From: Membranipora membranacea
Taxonomy: Eukaryota; Bryozoa; Gymnolaemata; Cheilostomatida; Membraniporidae
Reading direction: 5' to 3'
Assembly: GCA_914767715.1 (NCBI GenBank)
Contig: OU612073.1
Coordinates: 5,766,001 to 5,830,000, forward strand
DNA: 64,000 nt
The position numbers and the translations under genes are program-made. The notes below the pieces were generated by a model. That model searched no databases, had not been told where the DNA came from, and saw only the letters and a program-made list of their open reading frames with translations. Shown here one piece after another: positions 49,426 to 62,226 of this stretch. Position 1 is the first letter of the stretch, and each line of letters starts with the position of its first letter.

Positions 49426-49792
49426 ACATGATGTTTTACTAATGCGATTTCAGTACAGTATAGTCAGTAAACTGTGTAACAAATTTATTGCATAAATAAT
49501 ATAGCCGTGTGAGAAAGATATCAGCAGATCTCTCACAGGTTAAAGTATAAAAAAATCCTCGATAGTTTCACATTCACACAAAGCCCATCATCCATACATA
49601 AATGTAACACTAACTAAATAATAGCCGTTTGAAAAGGACTATAACACCGCAAAAAACACCATCCATCCTAATTGAGAGTGGAAATAAATGTGATAAATAT
49701 TGTGTTGGAGAAACAATCTACGTGCAGATCAGCTGTGTTTGATGCCTCTAATAAGTTATCAATATCATCTATATAAACCTGATAGCATCCTC

Positions 49793-49866
49793 AGCCTGTT
49801 TGAAAAACATTGTTGTGGGCGGGGGAGACAACCCCTAACAAAGTTTGTCAAGACCGGCTAGTGTCA
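49793..49866. repeat. Dispersed 'aacaaagtttgtcaagac' repeat
   Basis: The block CCTAACAAAGTTTGTCAAGA recurs at about 59325-59346, with a related form at 58998-59030. Each is next to a G- or C-run and 'agcctgtct'-type ends, suggesting a small palindromic element. Confidence 0.5.
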
Positions 49867-50347
49867 TCCTACAATCAAGGATTAACAGGGGAACTTCTGT
49901 TATTCCTTGCTATAATCAAAGCCTGAAAACTCTAAAATGAGCCGGAAAGATCCTAACTTTAATTCAGTAGGACTGTTTGGAGACCCTTTTGGTTATGAGA
50001 TGCGAGATATAATTTGGATGATATTTTTTCATTCCTACCCAAAGGATAAAAATATAAAGACTGACTTGATAATAATTTCCGTTCATACCATTATCATTAG
50101 GTAAAAAAATACATACTGTAATGATACTATAATGTACTAGTTTAGTCCGGCTTAGAGGAAAATGAGCGTAATAAGATATATTATTCTGAACGTGCTTACG
50201 TCAATCCCATAATGCATTTTATCGGTAAATCACGCTCAAGTTGACATAATCGTTGGGAGAAAGTTCAAGGTGAAAATGTTTTAACAGGATGACCATTAAG
50301 CATGACTCATTTTAAAAAAAAAATTAGAGTAGAAACCCCTTTTGTTT

Positions 50348-53300
50348 TTATTGGCTAGCGAAGATCTGAGCTTTGGCAGCAAAGTCAGCGCGCCTTTTCT
50401 TCTTTTCCTCGGCTTGCATTTTCTTCTCTTCCTGTTCGGCCTTTATCTCCTCTTCAAACTTGGCTCCTTTTGACTGCTCATTAATCTACAATACAGCAGA
50501 CAGTAAAGATATAAATGTAGAAACACACTGGCAGATTTCTGAGACTTCGTACCTATAGATACTAATACTATACGCCCTAAACGAATTCGCCCTTCAGTGT
50601 GATTGCGAAACAAAATAATGTTCGCCCAGTGATGGATTCGGCCTCGATTTCGCTCAGAATAATCTGCCAGTCTGTTTCTACCTTTACACCAAAACAGGTT
50701 ACTACACCAATCATGTGATATACTAATGTGTGTATATCTTTGATTGATGGAGATAGAATTAAATCACTTAGCTCAAGTACCATCAGAAGGAATTTGGTGT
50801 GATGACCCAAGGTAAATCTCATTATTTAGGGCGGGTACTTTTTAGTTGTCACTCTAAATTGACCCTAATGATCAGAGATACACATGCTAATAGTATAGTC
50901 TCGATGTCAGGGTTGCCAGTTACCCCAACTAGGTTCTTTATATTCATACATACATATGCCCCTCAACATAACCGAGGAGCAACAGCAACTTCTTGACATA
51001 ACTAACATAACTTGAGTTTTTGCGAATACGTTTCAGAATTGGTTGTGATTACTCAGAGCCACACACTGATCCAGCACGATAAGTTAGGTCAATGTATGTT
51101 TAAATTTGGTCTCAATCTCTTTATTTGTAGGTCATACAAGGTCAATGAATATATAATAAAATCTCAGCATGTGTCAAGAAAGGAAACTAGTTTTTCAATG
51201 GAAAAACACTACAATCTTAATGGAGTTATCTTCCTTTTTATGCCTGAGGGAACGATTCCCTATCTGCTGTGCCATATGCATATTTAACAGTGAGGCTTCA
51301 CCAACCTTTGCTTGGAAGAACTTGGAAGCTCCGCCCACTCCGACTTCATCGACATCTATTTCGTTGAGCTGAGTGTAAAGATCAAGCAGTCCGGAGCAGT
51401 TTTCTAATTCTCCAGCTTTGGCTTTTCTGAATATCAGCAAAAACTAAAACAGAAATGCAACAAGGTGATAACAAAAAGCGAAGCCTACTATGTATGCAAC
51501 TAGCTCTCTAAAGCGGGAAAGTAAGACAGGCTATCCTTTCACATCCATCCATCCATCCATCCATCCATCCTGAGTGCTTAGATGTTTTAAGTTGTTACTC
51601 AAACCAAAACAGCTGTGAGTTATAATTTGCCTCAAATACTTAGGGAAAAAAATCTATGTTTTGAAGGAAGCATTACATCATGAGCTTACTAAACCATGAA
51701 GGGGATTACTACATGGAACATGAAAAGTAGGGTTTTAATGGCTTAAAGTCGGTGGGGATGAAATGCCAGTAACCTTTTGACAAGTTGCTTATGAAATGCC
51801 TTGATAGTTTTATCTACCAACACAGTTGCATGGTCATTTTAAATATACCGAGTGCACACATGGAGTTCATTGCAACTTATACATATATGCGATGGTTGGA
51901 TGGGGAAGACATGATCTTTTCACACAAGACACCCTGAAGATGTGACACGGTAATGGATCCTTTGTTCACTCATTTGGAAAAAGTACCAACATTTGAACTA
52001 TGATATTATCCAGATTAAATACCTATCTGATGAAATGAGACCATAATCGGGGTGATCTACCCGATCTCTCTTTCGTCCTGGGAAGCTTATCATTACTAAA
52101 TCTAAGCTGGAGGGCTTTTGGACAGGGGGGGAGCCAAGGTTTCGGCACAAACTAGTTAGTTACGTTGATAGTGGTTCTATGCTGACTTTTAGGGTAGGTG
52201 CAGTTTTCAGTATCTAATCAGACTGTTCTGAGGGAAGTGAGGCCTTAGAATTCCTTAAAGGTGAAGCATAATTTTGTAATAGAACTGTGAAGTATACTGA
52301 TGCGCTAATAGTGTGATGTGACGAAGCGTATATAGCTACTCAAATTAAAAAGTTGAGCTCCACATGATTATGAATAGAACTCAGCTTAGATCTAGCATGA
52401 TTCAATCTTCCTGCATTTGGAGTTTGAGCCGCCGCCGGCTCACCAGTAGAATGGGAATGGTTGGTTTGCGGGCACATCAGATCAATACTTATTGAGTGAT
52501 GGTGACTGAGTGTATGTTTATAGCTACTCCAATTCATTGAGCACCACATGATTATGAATAGAGCTCAGCTGATCACAGCGAAGTTCCATGATTCTCCACT
52601 CAGCAGACTAATGACTCAACTTTCCTCAGGATTATGATTAATTAATCTTGTGCTGCTTTTCTTATGATAAATTACTTAATGAAAGCCAGAGGTTTCACTT
52701 TAGTTAAGAACTTAATCTGGTTACTAATTAAGCTTTAACATCCAGCGAACTGCCTGTCAATATGAGGTTAACAGGCCTAGGCAGGTTTTCTAACTCCGGA
52801 AACCTGCAAAATCTAAAGTTGATGTCGTTTGATGCCTTCAGTGAGAGATTTACAGTTGATTTGGTTTGACACTTTTGGTGGGAGGCTGTGTCTTAACAGT
52901 ACAGTTGTATGGTCTTCAATGGCAGAGTTTTTTTGCAACCTAAACTGTATCTGCTGGTTTTTTATCAAAATCAGACAGCTTCGACTAAAAGTTTACATGT
53001 AGGCCTATGACCCTATGCGTGTTAGCTGTCAGTTTTATAGAACTTCAGTCAGAGACTATTGAATATCTATGGTCTTTACTTTGGTTACTGATGCTGTATA
53101 GCTGACAGCGTGTCAGAGCTATATGACCCTTGTGTTTACATATTTCATCCAGAGACCTCACACAAACAAATATACAAAACGACAAATGCCTTATCACTTT
53201 TTTATCTCATCAATCCTAATTGTATATTGTGAAATGAGATAGTGTTACAATCATTCTCTATTTTGTGCCTGATAAGGTTTCTCCAAAGCTAAGGCCAAAC

Positions 53301-56300
53301 AGATAAAAATGACAATGCCAAAAGTCAAATTACCCCATTCTGATTCATGGAGACATGACTTGGACAAACAGCTATGACTAAAGCTATGGTCTCTCTGTGT
53401 GATATGAAAGTCATGTTTGATCTCATTTTGTGTGATCTATGACCCTTTGAACAGTCATTGACACGAGCAAGTCAAATTTTGAATCCCCACAATAACATCA
53501 TTATTTACACCAAAGCCATATATGGTGTGGAATTATTCTGGTGCAAACATCTGGTTACTATGAGTAGCTATAGATTGAGATGATGGTGAACGTCAATAGG
53601 GACAATAATTCTCCCTGAAGTGATGTCCCATGACTTTATTTGTAAGTTTTGTGGTGATTATGATTTGAATTCCACTGAAACATTAGCAGGGGACAGTAAG
53701 CTTGTCCAGGTGCCAACAAACTGCATAACTTTAAACTTAGATTTATTGATGCGTTGCTCTTGGCACAGAGAGCTTCCTCCTTCATCCTGAATGGCTTCCA
53801 GTTTCAGGGAACGAGGAATCTCCCTCGATCCAATGTTTTAACCCTGACGCCACCCGCCCCCCTCCTCTCATGGAAGGTACATAAATCCAAGCTGAGCTGT
53901 AGGCATTGACACCTGGTGAGGGGAGCATTTTGGAGGTGGTGTCACAAAATTAAATTGTATTTCAAGACCAAATTTAAATTATTTATTGCTGTGGTATTGC
54001 ACAAAGCCAATTAAAAAGTTAGCCATCAAGTCATTCAACAATAGAAAAATATCAATAGGCCTACACCAATTTTTGGCTACACTGACAGATGGTAGCAGTT
54101 GGTTGATATGACAATTGATAATATAGAATATTTTTGTTGAACTTTATCTAGGAAGTGAATTTACATAACAGTAGTAAATTATTTCTCAATAAAACCCACT
54201 AGCTGGCAGTGACACCATCCAGTCAGGCTCAAGGGAAACCCTTTACGGAGGCTCGCTACCACAAAATATACCCTACATCTCATTTTTCAAACAGGAAAGC
54301 ATATTCCCTTGTTGCTTGGATTACAATCCAACAAAACAGATTGGTCAGAAATATTCATAGCGGCTTTTGGATCACCATCTGGGTTTCCCACTACTTGTGA
54401 TTTACATACAATTGTACAGGGTAAGGTAAACATTTACATTGTAAAGCGCTCTGATATAAGATAAGAATTTTCCCATCTTACGTTTCTTCATTACTATCAA
54501 CAATGTGCGATCCCATGTAACAGGTGCCTGGAATTCCTGGGACGCTGTTGACCCTAAGTTTGATCGAATGTCAACAAATGTAACCTGCTGTGTTGTCATG
54601 TAAATCGCCATTTGTATGAACAAATTTACAACTTGCCATTGAAGGAAATTTGGTGACTAGTAAGTCTTCAATTTTAATACCACAGGTCGTAAATGGTAAA
54701 GCAATTTTAAAACCAAATTTTTCACTTTCTAATGAGTTGTGAGTTATTGACCAAGCAAAGGTCATTAATACCATTGACTTTAAACTACAAACTTCATAAA
54801 ATTTGTGTTATTGCCAAGTCGTTGCTCCTGTTTTTGAAATAAAATCGACAATTGCTAAAATTACACAACATGCCTGGATTGAGTGCTAAAACAGCTACTA
54901 TATTCCCTTCAAATCATGTGTAGTATGATCGTTTGATTAATCAAAACCGAGCCCTGCAGCCCTGGGCATCTCGAATAGCTGGAATATTTTTGGTCACAAA
55001 TCATGCAAGTAAGCAGCCCTAGATCCATAAAACAAGTCACCGAGTCTAAGTTACAGGGCAAATTAGTACAGCAAACTCTGAGCTTACTGCATATTATGAC
55101 ATGAAATAAACCTGAGTGTGATTCTCACTAGATTAAAGTTCACATCATTACGCTTGTGAAAAGTGCACCCAAACATGTGCTATACCTTTTTGTTTCTAGA
55201 GTCAGGTCCATAGAAGGGTTTTTGATGGCTACCAACACATATTTATTCTCATGATGTATTAGATAGGGTAGTTCGTGTAGCAGTCCTATTCTCAGATTGT
55301 TGGGTAATTTTTCTTGCAAGGGATTGAGGATTACACGGTCAGGAAACCTGTTGTTCACTGAATGATAGATTGTGTACGCAGACAGAGTGGGTTGGCATTC
55401 GAAAATATCAAAATAATTCTGATTTTGATTGATGGCATGCATTGGTGTGTGAAGTTTTACTTCATGGGAGGAGAAAAGTTATGGAGCACCTTGTCTGGCT
55501 AGTCAAACTCAATTGACACATGACACACAGTGCAGTCATAGTAGCCACATCTATGTGACAATAGATTACAGGTTGACAAAAGATGACTTCTCATGTTTCT
55601 TTAGGCTCAATTTAGAAGGTTTATCCATTGAAAACATTAGATAACCTATATTTATACAGCCTTAACACAATACGCAAGATGTATTGTCATGAAACCTTGA
55701 TATTTACTACTGATAAGTTTGCTACTGTCGCTAAATTTCACACACAAGGGATGTTTGAAGAATGTTACACAATTATTGTTACCGACCATGTGGGCCTAGT
55801 CTCTGTCCTATGTCATGCTGGGTAGCTTCCCTCTTGTGTGTCTTATCTGATATGCTTCTAGCATGCCCTTACATAAATTATATATCGGTTAAGTTTAAGA
55901 CACTATTGCAATGGTTCATCGTTTGCAAAAATGGCAAAATGTTGTGCTGAAATTTGTGGTTAAATGCATTGTTCAGACTTCATGTTGGACATTGGTCGCC
56001 GGTAAATGGTAGCGGCATGACCATCATGGAATTTATCAATGGTTGAAAAGATTCTGGAAATGGTAGGTTCCATTAAAGCAAAAATATGAAGGTACAAGCG
56101 TATAATTTTATCAAAAGATTTAGGAATTTAATTCATCGATTCAAGTAACAGGAAGGTCGATGAAGATTGTGCTTTTACAATCTTACTGTTCAGTGCAATA
56201 AACTCTGGATCAATAAATTCCTATTAAAATCACCTGCTTACACTATTATGTATTTGCTCAGCGAGCTATTGCTGACCTAAGATTTTCGGTAGCCTTTTAG

Positions 56301-58367
56301 TAGTTTCCACTATTGTTAATCAAGTTGCGCATTGTATGTTTATGAAGTCCGATACAGTGTTTATATAACTAGATGAACTTCCTTTTTGTACAACACAGAT
56401 TTCAGCTTGTTTTCGGGTTATTTTTGCTTTACTCAATAACAACTGAAGGACCACAAAAACATCTTGTGTGACATCCTGTTAAGGATTTACCCAAAATAGA
56501 TACTGATGTGTCCCCAAATAGATACTCTGTTGTGTTGTCTGTCTCAATTCTGATGTTCTGGTAAGATGGCCTTGGTCTGACTATGAAAATACCCCTCCCA
56601 TCTTAACTTTGATTTGGAGAAAACAGAGTTGTTTCGGAGAGGGTGTCAGAACAATGGTAGTTTATTGTCAAAAGCTGTATGATAGCACTTGACAGTATAC
56701 AATCTAGCACACATCAAAGCCCTCCTGCTTTCGTTGAGCACCACTTATTCCACCCAAGGAGTTAGAGACTCTTTGGACCACCCAATAAGCACAATTCTCT
56801 TACTCAGACCACCCAGTAAGCACACTTGTCTTACCTCTCTAAAACTAATTTTGTTGTCGTTATCTTCGTCCACCTCTCGAATCATGGCTTTGAGAGCTAA
56901 ATGAGTTTGAGGTGATCCAAGCTTCTCCATCATAACTTTGAGCTCTTCAAAATCTATATATTTGTCCCGACTTGTATCATACCTACAAAATTAAAAACAC
57001 AAATCGTTGCATGCGCCATCCCTTGATGTCACTACTATTGCGACAATAGTTTGGTTCTGCTTCCAGATCTACACAAATGCGTCAACATTACAAGCACTTC
57101 ATCACAGAGTAAGGATATATCCTTACTCTGTGACTTCATGTTGTGAAACCCGACCATGAACTTAAGTCAGCGACTTTGTGAACCAGACTACTCAATTAGC
57201 GATATGCCGTGTAATATCGTGTCTAGCTCAAGGAGAGTAATCACATAGTAATCTAATGTTGTGAATTAAGAATGACTCTCATGTAGCGAAGGCATTGTTT
57301 AAGCAATGGCTTAGTTCATTGGTTTAAGCTCTGCATCGAATTATTAGCAATCATCGATAAAATGCCAATTAGCAGGAGGGTACTGAGTACAAGCTAAAGC
57401 ATGATTCAGATTTCATTCGAACATTCTGAGTCACAGTCGGACTAAGGCGATTCCCATCATGCTATGCCTCCTGGAAATCTTGAGATAGGATCATTGAATT
57501 CATATTATAATTGATTGTAAACTGGTATTACAACTAAGGACATATCATTGCAGTTATCGATGGTTGATCGTAAACTGGTATTATAACTTAGAACATGTTG
57601 TCTAGCCGGTAGCCATGCCTTAGACTTTGCGTGTCAAGTGCCCTGTGGTCAGTTAGCATAGCCGACTACACATTGTACCCTCACCCATATGGCAATCACT
57701 TACAATGTTATGTAAACGTTTCCACTTAATCATTCGAAAACAATAATGTACAATGGTAAATCCAAATATGTATTCTGTAATTATTAGGTACTCGAAGAAA
57801 GGGAAATTAATGACAGGTCTAACAGGGTAGCTATCAATAGGTCACTGCTTAGGGTGTAAAAGCGCTGTATATTTATTGTAACATTTTTTTAAACCTGTCA
57901 AATGAGGCAAGCAGATCTGGCCATACGTTGCTAGTGCGTACATACAAATTTTTAACCAAGATAAGCTCAAAAACAGCCACTGCGGTTTCTTGACTTACTC
58001 ACAATCAGGTTTGATGATGTTTCTTGAATAACACAACATAATAATCACAAATTACTATACACCCGGACTCCATGAACATGTAAATTACAGATATGCACAA
58101 CCTAAGACAGAACTGCGCTGTAGTACAACAAGGGATAAAACCAATGGATAAAACATGGAAATACGGCCAAGATTTGTCAACTTACTCTTTGAATTTTTTC
58201 TCGTATCCTTGAATTTCCTTCCTTGAGAACTCGGGAAACTCAGTATATGGGTTGAACACTTTCATAGATGGCTGTATTTTCGGTACCTCACCATCGCCCT
58301 CGTCAACGCTAGATTCATTTATCAGATTTCTCCTGTTCAATTTTGCTGCTAATTCATCGGTAGCCAT
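50348..58367 (-). CDS. EFHD2: EF-hand domain protein of the EFHD/swiprosin family
   Basis: A calcium-binding, actin-associated adaptor. The exons are 58186-58367, 56835-56982, 51306-51443 and 50348-50485, with all phases matching, giving 201 residues. The N-terminus MATDELAAKLNRRNL and the block VFNPYTEFPEFSRKEI are hallmarks of EFHD1/EFHD2. The first EF-hand loop is YDTSRDKYIDFEEL and the second VDEDNDNKISFREF, both with full calcium ligands. Then come LLIFRKAKAGEL and KFFQAK, and a C-terminal coiled coil rich in Glu/Lys (FEEEIKAEQEEKK). It is shorter than human EFHD2 (about 240) because the N-terminal low-complexity part is reduced. Intron 2 is 5.4 kb and carries repeats. The stop codon overlaps an AATAAA. 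The donor of exon 3 is GTTGGT. EFHD1 and EFHD2 cannot be told apart in an invertebrate, so the symbol means the family. Confidence 0.93.
50705..50925. mobile_element. MITE family 1, copy 4 (EFHD intron)
   Basis: It is inverted relative to the other copies: 'gtgatatactaatgtgtgtatatct' on the left and 'gatcagagatacacatgctaat..tctcgatgtcaggg' on the right. The interior CCATCAGAAGGAATTTGGTG is the complement of the block seen at 10365 and 49340. Confidence 0.7.
51542..51570. repeat. CATC tetranucleotide microsatellite
   Basis: Seven perfect CATC units, 99 bp upstream (in transcript sense) of EFHD exon 3. Confidence 0.95.
51571..56834. other. Interior of EFHD intron 2, no nested gene seen
   Basis: It contains a direct repeat of about 60 bp ('atagctact..cacatgattatgaatag..ctcag') at 52329-52388 and 52510-52570. 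The short ORFs between 54209 and 55950 on both strands have neither splice signals in register nor family resemblance. Confidence 0.5.
57102..57133. repeat. 32-bp perfect palindrome
   Basis: TCACAGAGTAAGGATA followed directly by its reverse complement, no spacer. It lies in EFHD intron 1, about 120 bp upstream (in transcript sense) of exon 2. The flanks 'cttca' and 'cttcatg' are not part of it. Confidence 0.95.
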
Positions 58368-59078
58368 TTTGTCAGTTTAATTTTATGTCTTTCCTATAGA
58401 TGAAGGTTGTATAGTCAAATCTGTTTTACTCCTTCCTGGTCCGTAGTACTGATGTTTGCAGCAGAGAGATAGGGAGGTGTTATGTAAATAGCGTGCAGAG
58501 CTCAAGTGCTTGCTGGCAATATTGTGCTTTGAATGCACAACATGTGCTTGTGTTTATAAATTAACTTCCTCTTCTAATATAGCCAATGAGATTGAAGCTT
58601 GTCAAGTATCATTAAGAACCAGTACAGTATTATACCTAGAGCAACACAACTCCCAGCTTACCAAGAAAAATACTGCTTCATAATTCTCCACGGTCAAATA
58701 CAAGGGGAGAGCATGTCTTTAACTCCTTGGGGAGAGTTAATTGATACATGCATCTTTCTCCATTTGTATCAAAACAAGTGATGCCTTATACTCAACTAAT
58801 TAGCAACTCTAGCTTCAAGACAAACATCCATCTTGTAGCAAACAAGGTAAACACATCAACTCATTGCAAGTCGTTGATTACCTGGATGACATAGCTATGA
58901 TATTAATGATTATGTAACAACGTAAGAATATTACTTCATGCATGTTTCCCCAGGACAGCGGGGGTGGGGGGAGGGGCAAGAGTATGGTAGCCTGTCTCAA
59001 CAAGCATGTTAAGACAGGCTAGAGTCATAGAGGCTCAGACCTACGTTTCCCAGTTTCTGATCACGGTAACTGTAAATT

Positions 59079-59620
59079 GCTGAACAGGCTGAACAGACTG
59101 AACAGCTGAACAGAATTTCTCAGACTACTATTTGATTGATTCTTTACATGATTGGCTTATTTTGCATAAGCGTGGACAATTCCTTATATTCTGGTCATTA
59201 ATTTGTTTATTCTAAGTTTGCATTCGCCTTGGTTTCTTTCCATTTTTCGGCATTACACCAGTGAATGGATGGAAAGTAGCTTGTCTTGGCAAGCTTCGTT
59301 GGGGTTGAACCCACACCCCCCCCCCTATAACAAAGTTTGTCAAGACAGACTGGATGGAAGGTTGAGCTAGATAATGCTTCTGGTTTCCTGAGCACCATCT
59401 GATTTTGTCAGAATAGGCAAATTGTTTGCTTTATTTGCTTGCCCTAAATTGGTTATATTAGGTGCCAACAGGAACTTTGGTGACTTTTGTGACTCATAAA
59501 ATAATTTGGCTAGGTCTAGGAGTGCGTTTGAGAAGTGATAGTCAGCCAGAGTAATAAAACAAACAATAATTTTAGTCTGAAAAATTCTGTTCAGCTGTTC
59601 AGTCCGTTCAGCCTGTTCCA
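59079..59620. mobile_element. TIR element with CTGAACAG-repeat ends
   Basis: The left arm (59079-59126: CTGAACAGGCTGAACAGACT, then GAACAGCTGAACAGAATTT) is mirrored by the right arm (59575-59620) with about two mismatches over 46 bp. The ends are themselves built from CTGAACAG units. A 'ttgtcaagacag' repeat with a 10-C run (59268-59352) lies inside. No ORF of a transposase is seen. Confidence 0.78.
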
Positions 59621-60114
59621 GATATTCAATATTGCACTAGTGTCAAGTGGTTTCTGTCTGGAAAGTTGATAATGGATTCAAGCTGCTAGCAGTCTGGTCA
59701 CTGCACTTGGTTGAAGGTTCATATCATAACAAAAGTTTGTTGCTCCCAACATGACATGACATTAACATGACATGAAGTAACAACATCCAAGCATGCATCA
59801 TAACTCATACATCTATTTATAATCCATTACATAACCTGCCATAATCAATTCACAGTTATGATAGCCCAGCCTTGGACGTACCAGCTGACCAGAAAATCAG
59901 CCGTGTGCAAAAAGAAATCCAATTCTCCATATCCTTGTCACTCGGCTAGTTTTTTCGTTTTGTGGGTTAATGCAAAAAAAGTAGCCCGTGACAAGGCTAA
60001 TGTCTTGATTTTTGAGACATTTATATTATTGAAATAAGAGCCTGACCAACTTTGCGCTGTCAACAACATATTGAAATTTGCAAACACACAGAGGATACAG
60101 TTTTGCCACTATGA

Positions 60115-60137
60115 AGCAGCAGCAGCAGCAGCAGCAG
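60115..60137. repeat. AGC trinucleotide microsatellite
   Basis: Seven AGC units in intergenic DNA, not in a supported coding frame. Confidence 0.9.
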
Positions 60138-61120
60138 TGACCCAATGTAATTTCTCACCATTGAGAAGGAAAAACAATATTCATCAGATAGAGGGTTAAA
60201 GAATAATGTGAAGAGGCCTAATGATTGCTGGCTACGTACTGGATAGTCTACAACCACTGCTACAGAAGTAGAAGTGATCGTCCGGACAATGATCTAATAT
60301 ATGTTATTAATGCAGTTTTACAGTTTACATAAAATCTGGCTCTACTAGGGATATTATGAAGGACGTCCAGTTTGTGATTTTGATGCAGAACTAAAAGCGC
60401 GTGTTTTGCTTTGATTCTACATCAATAAGACAATTCCCATCAGTTTATCTTTTACACACAATGTCCTCATTCATGTTGCATTGGAGTTAGAGTTCAAAGG
60501 GAAAAGACATTTCTGTCCTGATGAAAGTCTGATTTGACTGGTGCTAACTTTAGTACGTTGACAGATTTTCACTATCAAAAGAAAGTTTGGGGAGGGGGAA
60601 AGTATATCAAATACTGCTCAGCTATATTTGAAACACGGACATATTATTTATTGTAACATTAAATACTCCCAAAAATGGAGCCTAAATAAGTATCATTTTC
60701 ATTTTGGCTGAGAATTCAAAACATAGAACTGGCTTTAAATCTACATAAAAGAAGCAGATGTCATGTCATTATTCATTTGTAAGACCCAAACATTTTTTTT
60801 ACATTATTCATAATTTTTTCAAAGTTTTAATTTCTTTGGCAAAAGTCAGAATTCTCTGTTATAGAAGGATACAACCTTTCACCAAGTCTGAATATATTAC
60901 TAACACAATGTAGCATCAGATAAATACTACACTTACAATTATAAAAATAGCCTCAGAGAAGAGGAAGACAGTTGAGATAGCTACCGTAAGTCCAAATCAA
61001 ATTCACTAACCTCAAGTCAAAATAATGTTTCTAGAATTCCTATATAAATCCAGCCTTGAACAAGATTAAACAGACATCAGATCCAAAACTTGACGGATAA
61101 AAACACAAGGGGGACGGGGT

Positions 61121-62159
61121 CTAAAATCCGCCGCCACCACCGGTGACACCCATCACATACTGCTTATAGGATTTGTTCATCTGTTCTAGGAAGATGAATG
61201 TTAGCACAGTGTGTGGTCCTAGTCGTGCATAGTATGGAGTGAATCCTTTCCATAAACTGAAAAAGCCTTCTGATCGAATCGTCTTAGTCAACACATCCTG
61301 CAGAATGAACAAGAGCATAGTTAGTCAGATGGGAAAAAATATGGGGGGGGGGGGGAGTGTGGGGAAGGGCGTGGCAGGAAAGCCCTAAAGCTCCTTTATA
61401 CAAGTATATGACCGCTTATGATCAGTCATTTCTCACATGAAGCATGACAATGTGATCTATAAATCCTGAACATGAAATATTCGCAGTCATATTTTCAACT
61501 GAACAACATGATGATTGCTCACTGAGTAAGTTATAAGATTCTCTACCTGATTTAAAAATCATATATCTTCTGTTGAAAAAATAGGATCTGGGAGAATTCC
61601 ATTCTCCCTGATTACACAGAGTTTAGGTCATTATGTCCTAAACTCCCTGGTTGGATTTTATCAAAAGTATGAGATTATTGCCGAGCTGTCCCCTCATTGT
61701 TCTTAAGGTTCAATGATGAGGCAACCCTGAATTAGCTGAACATATCCTAAGCTTCCTGATAACAAGATATCGAACCAGGGAGTTAGGGGAAAAACTCCCT
61801 GATGGAACGAGACATTAATTCTATTTTGATGGGTATACAGAGTCATGTGCTTTGAGAACCCAATACCTCTTACTTACTATTGACATATTTTTGGCGGTAA
61901 GTTTCACATGGAAAATGAAGTAAGAATGATTCATTGTCTACTTTAGTCAAAGACTAGCTGACATCACATGTGGTTGTGTCATTTTTATCCAAACAAAAAA
62001 AACTTACGATTGCTCCGCGGTATTCGGGTTTGCCGTCGATAATCTTCATATTCTGTATCCTAGTTTTAGCGATGTCTACAGGCATTGAAGCTGTGGTAGT
62101 AACTAAACCACTGATCATACTGGCACAGAAGTGTAGGAATATTCCCTCATTGAAGTATC
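61121..62159 (-). CDS. SLC25A11: Mitochondrial 2-oxoglutarate/malate carrier-like protein, 3' end only
   Basis: An inner-membrane SLC25 carrier that would exchange 2-oxoglutarate for malate in the malate-aspartate shuttle. Two exons are in the window, 62008-62159 and 61121-61297, joined in phase 0 and encoding the last 109 or so residues. They hold the end of repeat 2 and all of repeat 3. The third carrier signature is MPVDIAKTRI (P-x-D-x-x-K-x-R), followed by IQNMKIIDGKPEY. The second half motif is EGFFSLWKGF, with TPYYARLGPHTVLTFIFLEQ before the C-terminus. The match to SLC25A11 is residue-for-residue over long stretches. The tail ends in an unusual Gly run (TGGGGGF) absent from the vertebrate protein. 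The N-terminal exons must lie right of 64000, and none is recognisable between 62160 and 64000. Confidence 0.93.
61590..61815. repeat. Palindrome-rich element in a carrier intron
   Basis: It contains three short hairpins: 'gggagaatt/attctccc', 'agtttagg/cctaaact' and 'cagggagtt/aactccctg'. The outer ones are roughly mirror images, which resembles a degraded foldback element. Confidence 0.5.
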
Positions 62160-62183
62160 CTGTAACATACAGAACAAATACTA

Positions 62184-62226
62184 TAATATATATTATTATA
62201 TTATATATATATATATATATATTATA
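62184..62226. repeat. AT-rich microsatellite
   Basis: A TA/ATT run ending in at least nine AT units, 25 bp upstream of carrier exon 62008-62159 in transcript sense, between branch region and donor side of the intron. Confidence 0.9.

Larger units (their letters stand above)
47257..50347. other. Intergenic DNA, no gene seen
   Basis: Between the Roco-caspase 5' end and the EFHD 3' end. It holds a MITE of family 1 (49205-49425), an imperfect hairpin at about 48800-48840 ('gccaaggagt' / 'actccttgatc') and a palindromic repeat at 49793-49866. Short ORFs are unsupported. Confidence 0.55.
58368..61120. other. Intergenic DNA between EFHD and the carrier gene
   Basis: This is the upstream region of EFHD and the downstream region of the SLC25A11-like gene. 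Apart from the TIR element and microsatellite listed separately, I see a small hairpin at about 58993-59024 ('agcctgtct' / 'agacaggct') and no gene. Confidence 0.55.

Noticed and set aside
54209-55950. Possible gene nested in the large EFHD intron
   Set aside because: Several short ORFs on both strands, but no recognised domain, consistent splice pairing or codon bias.
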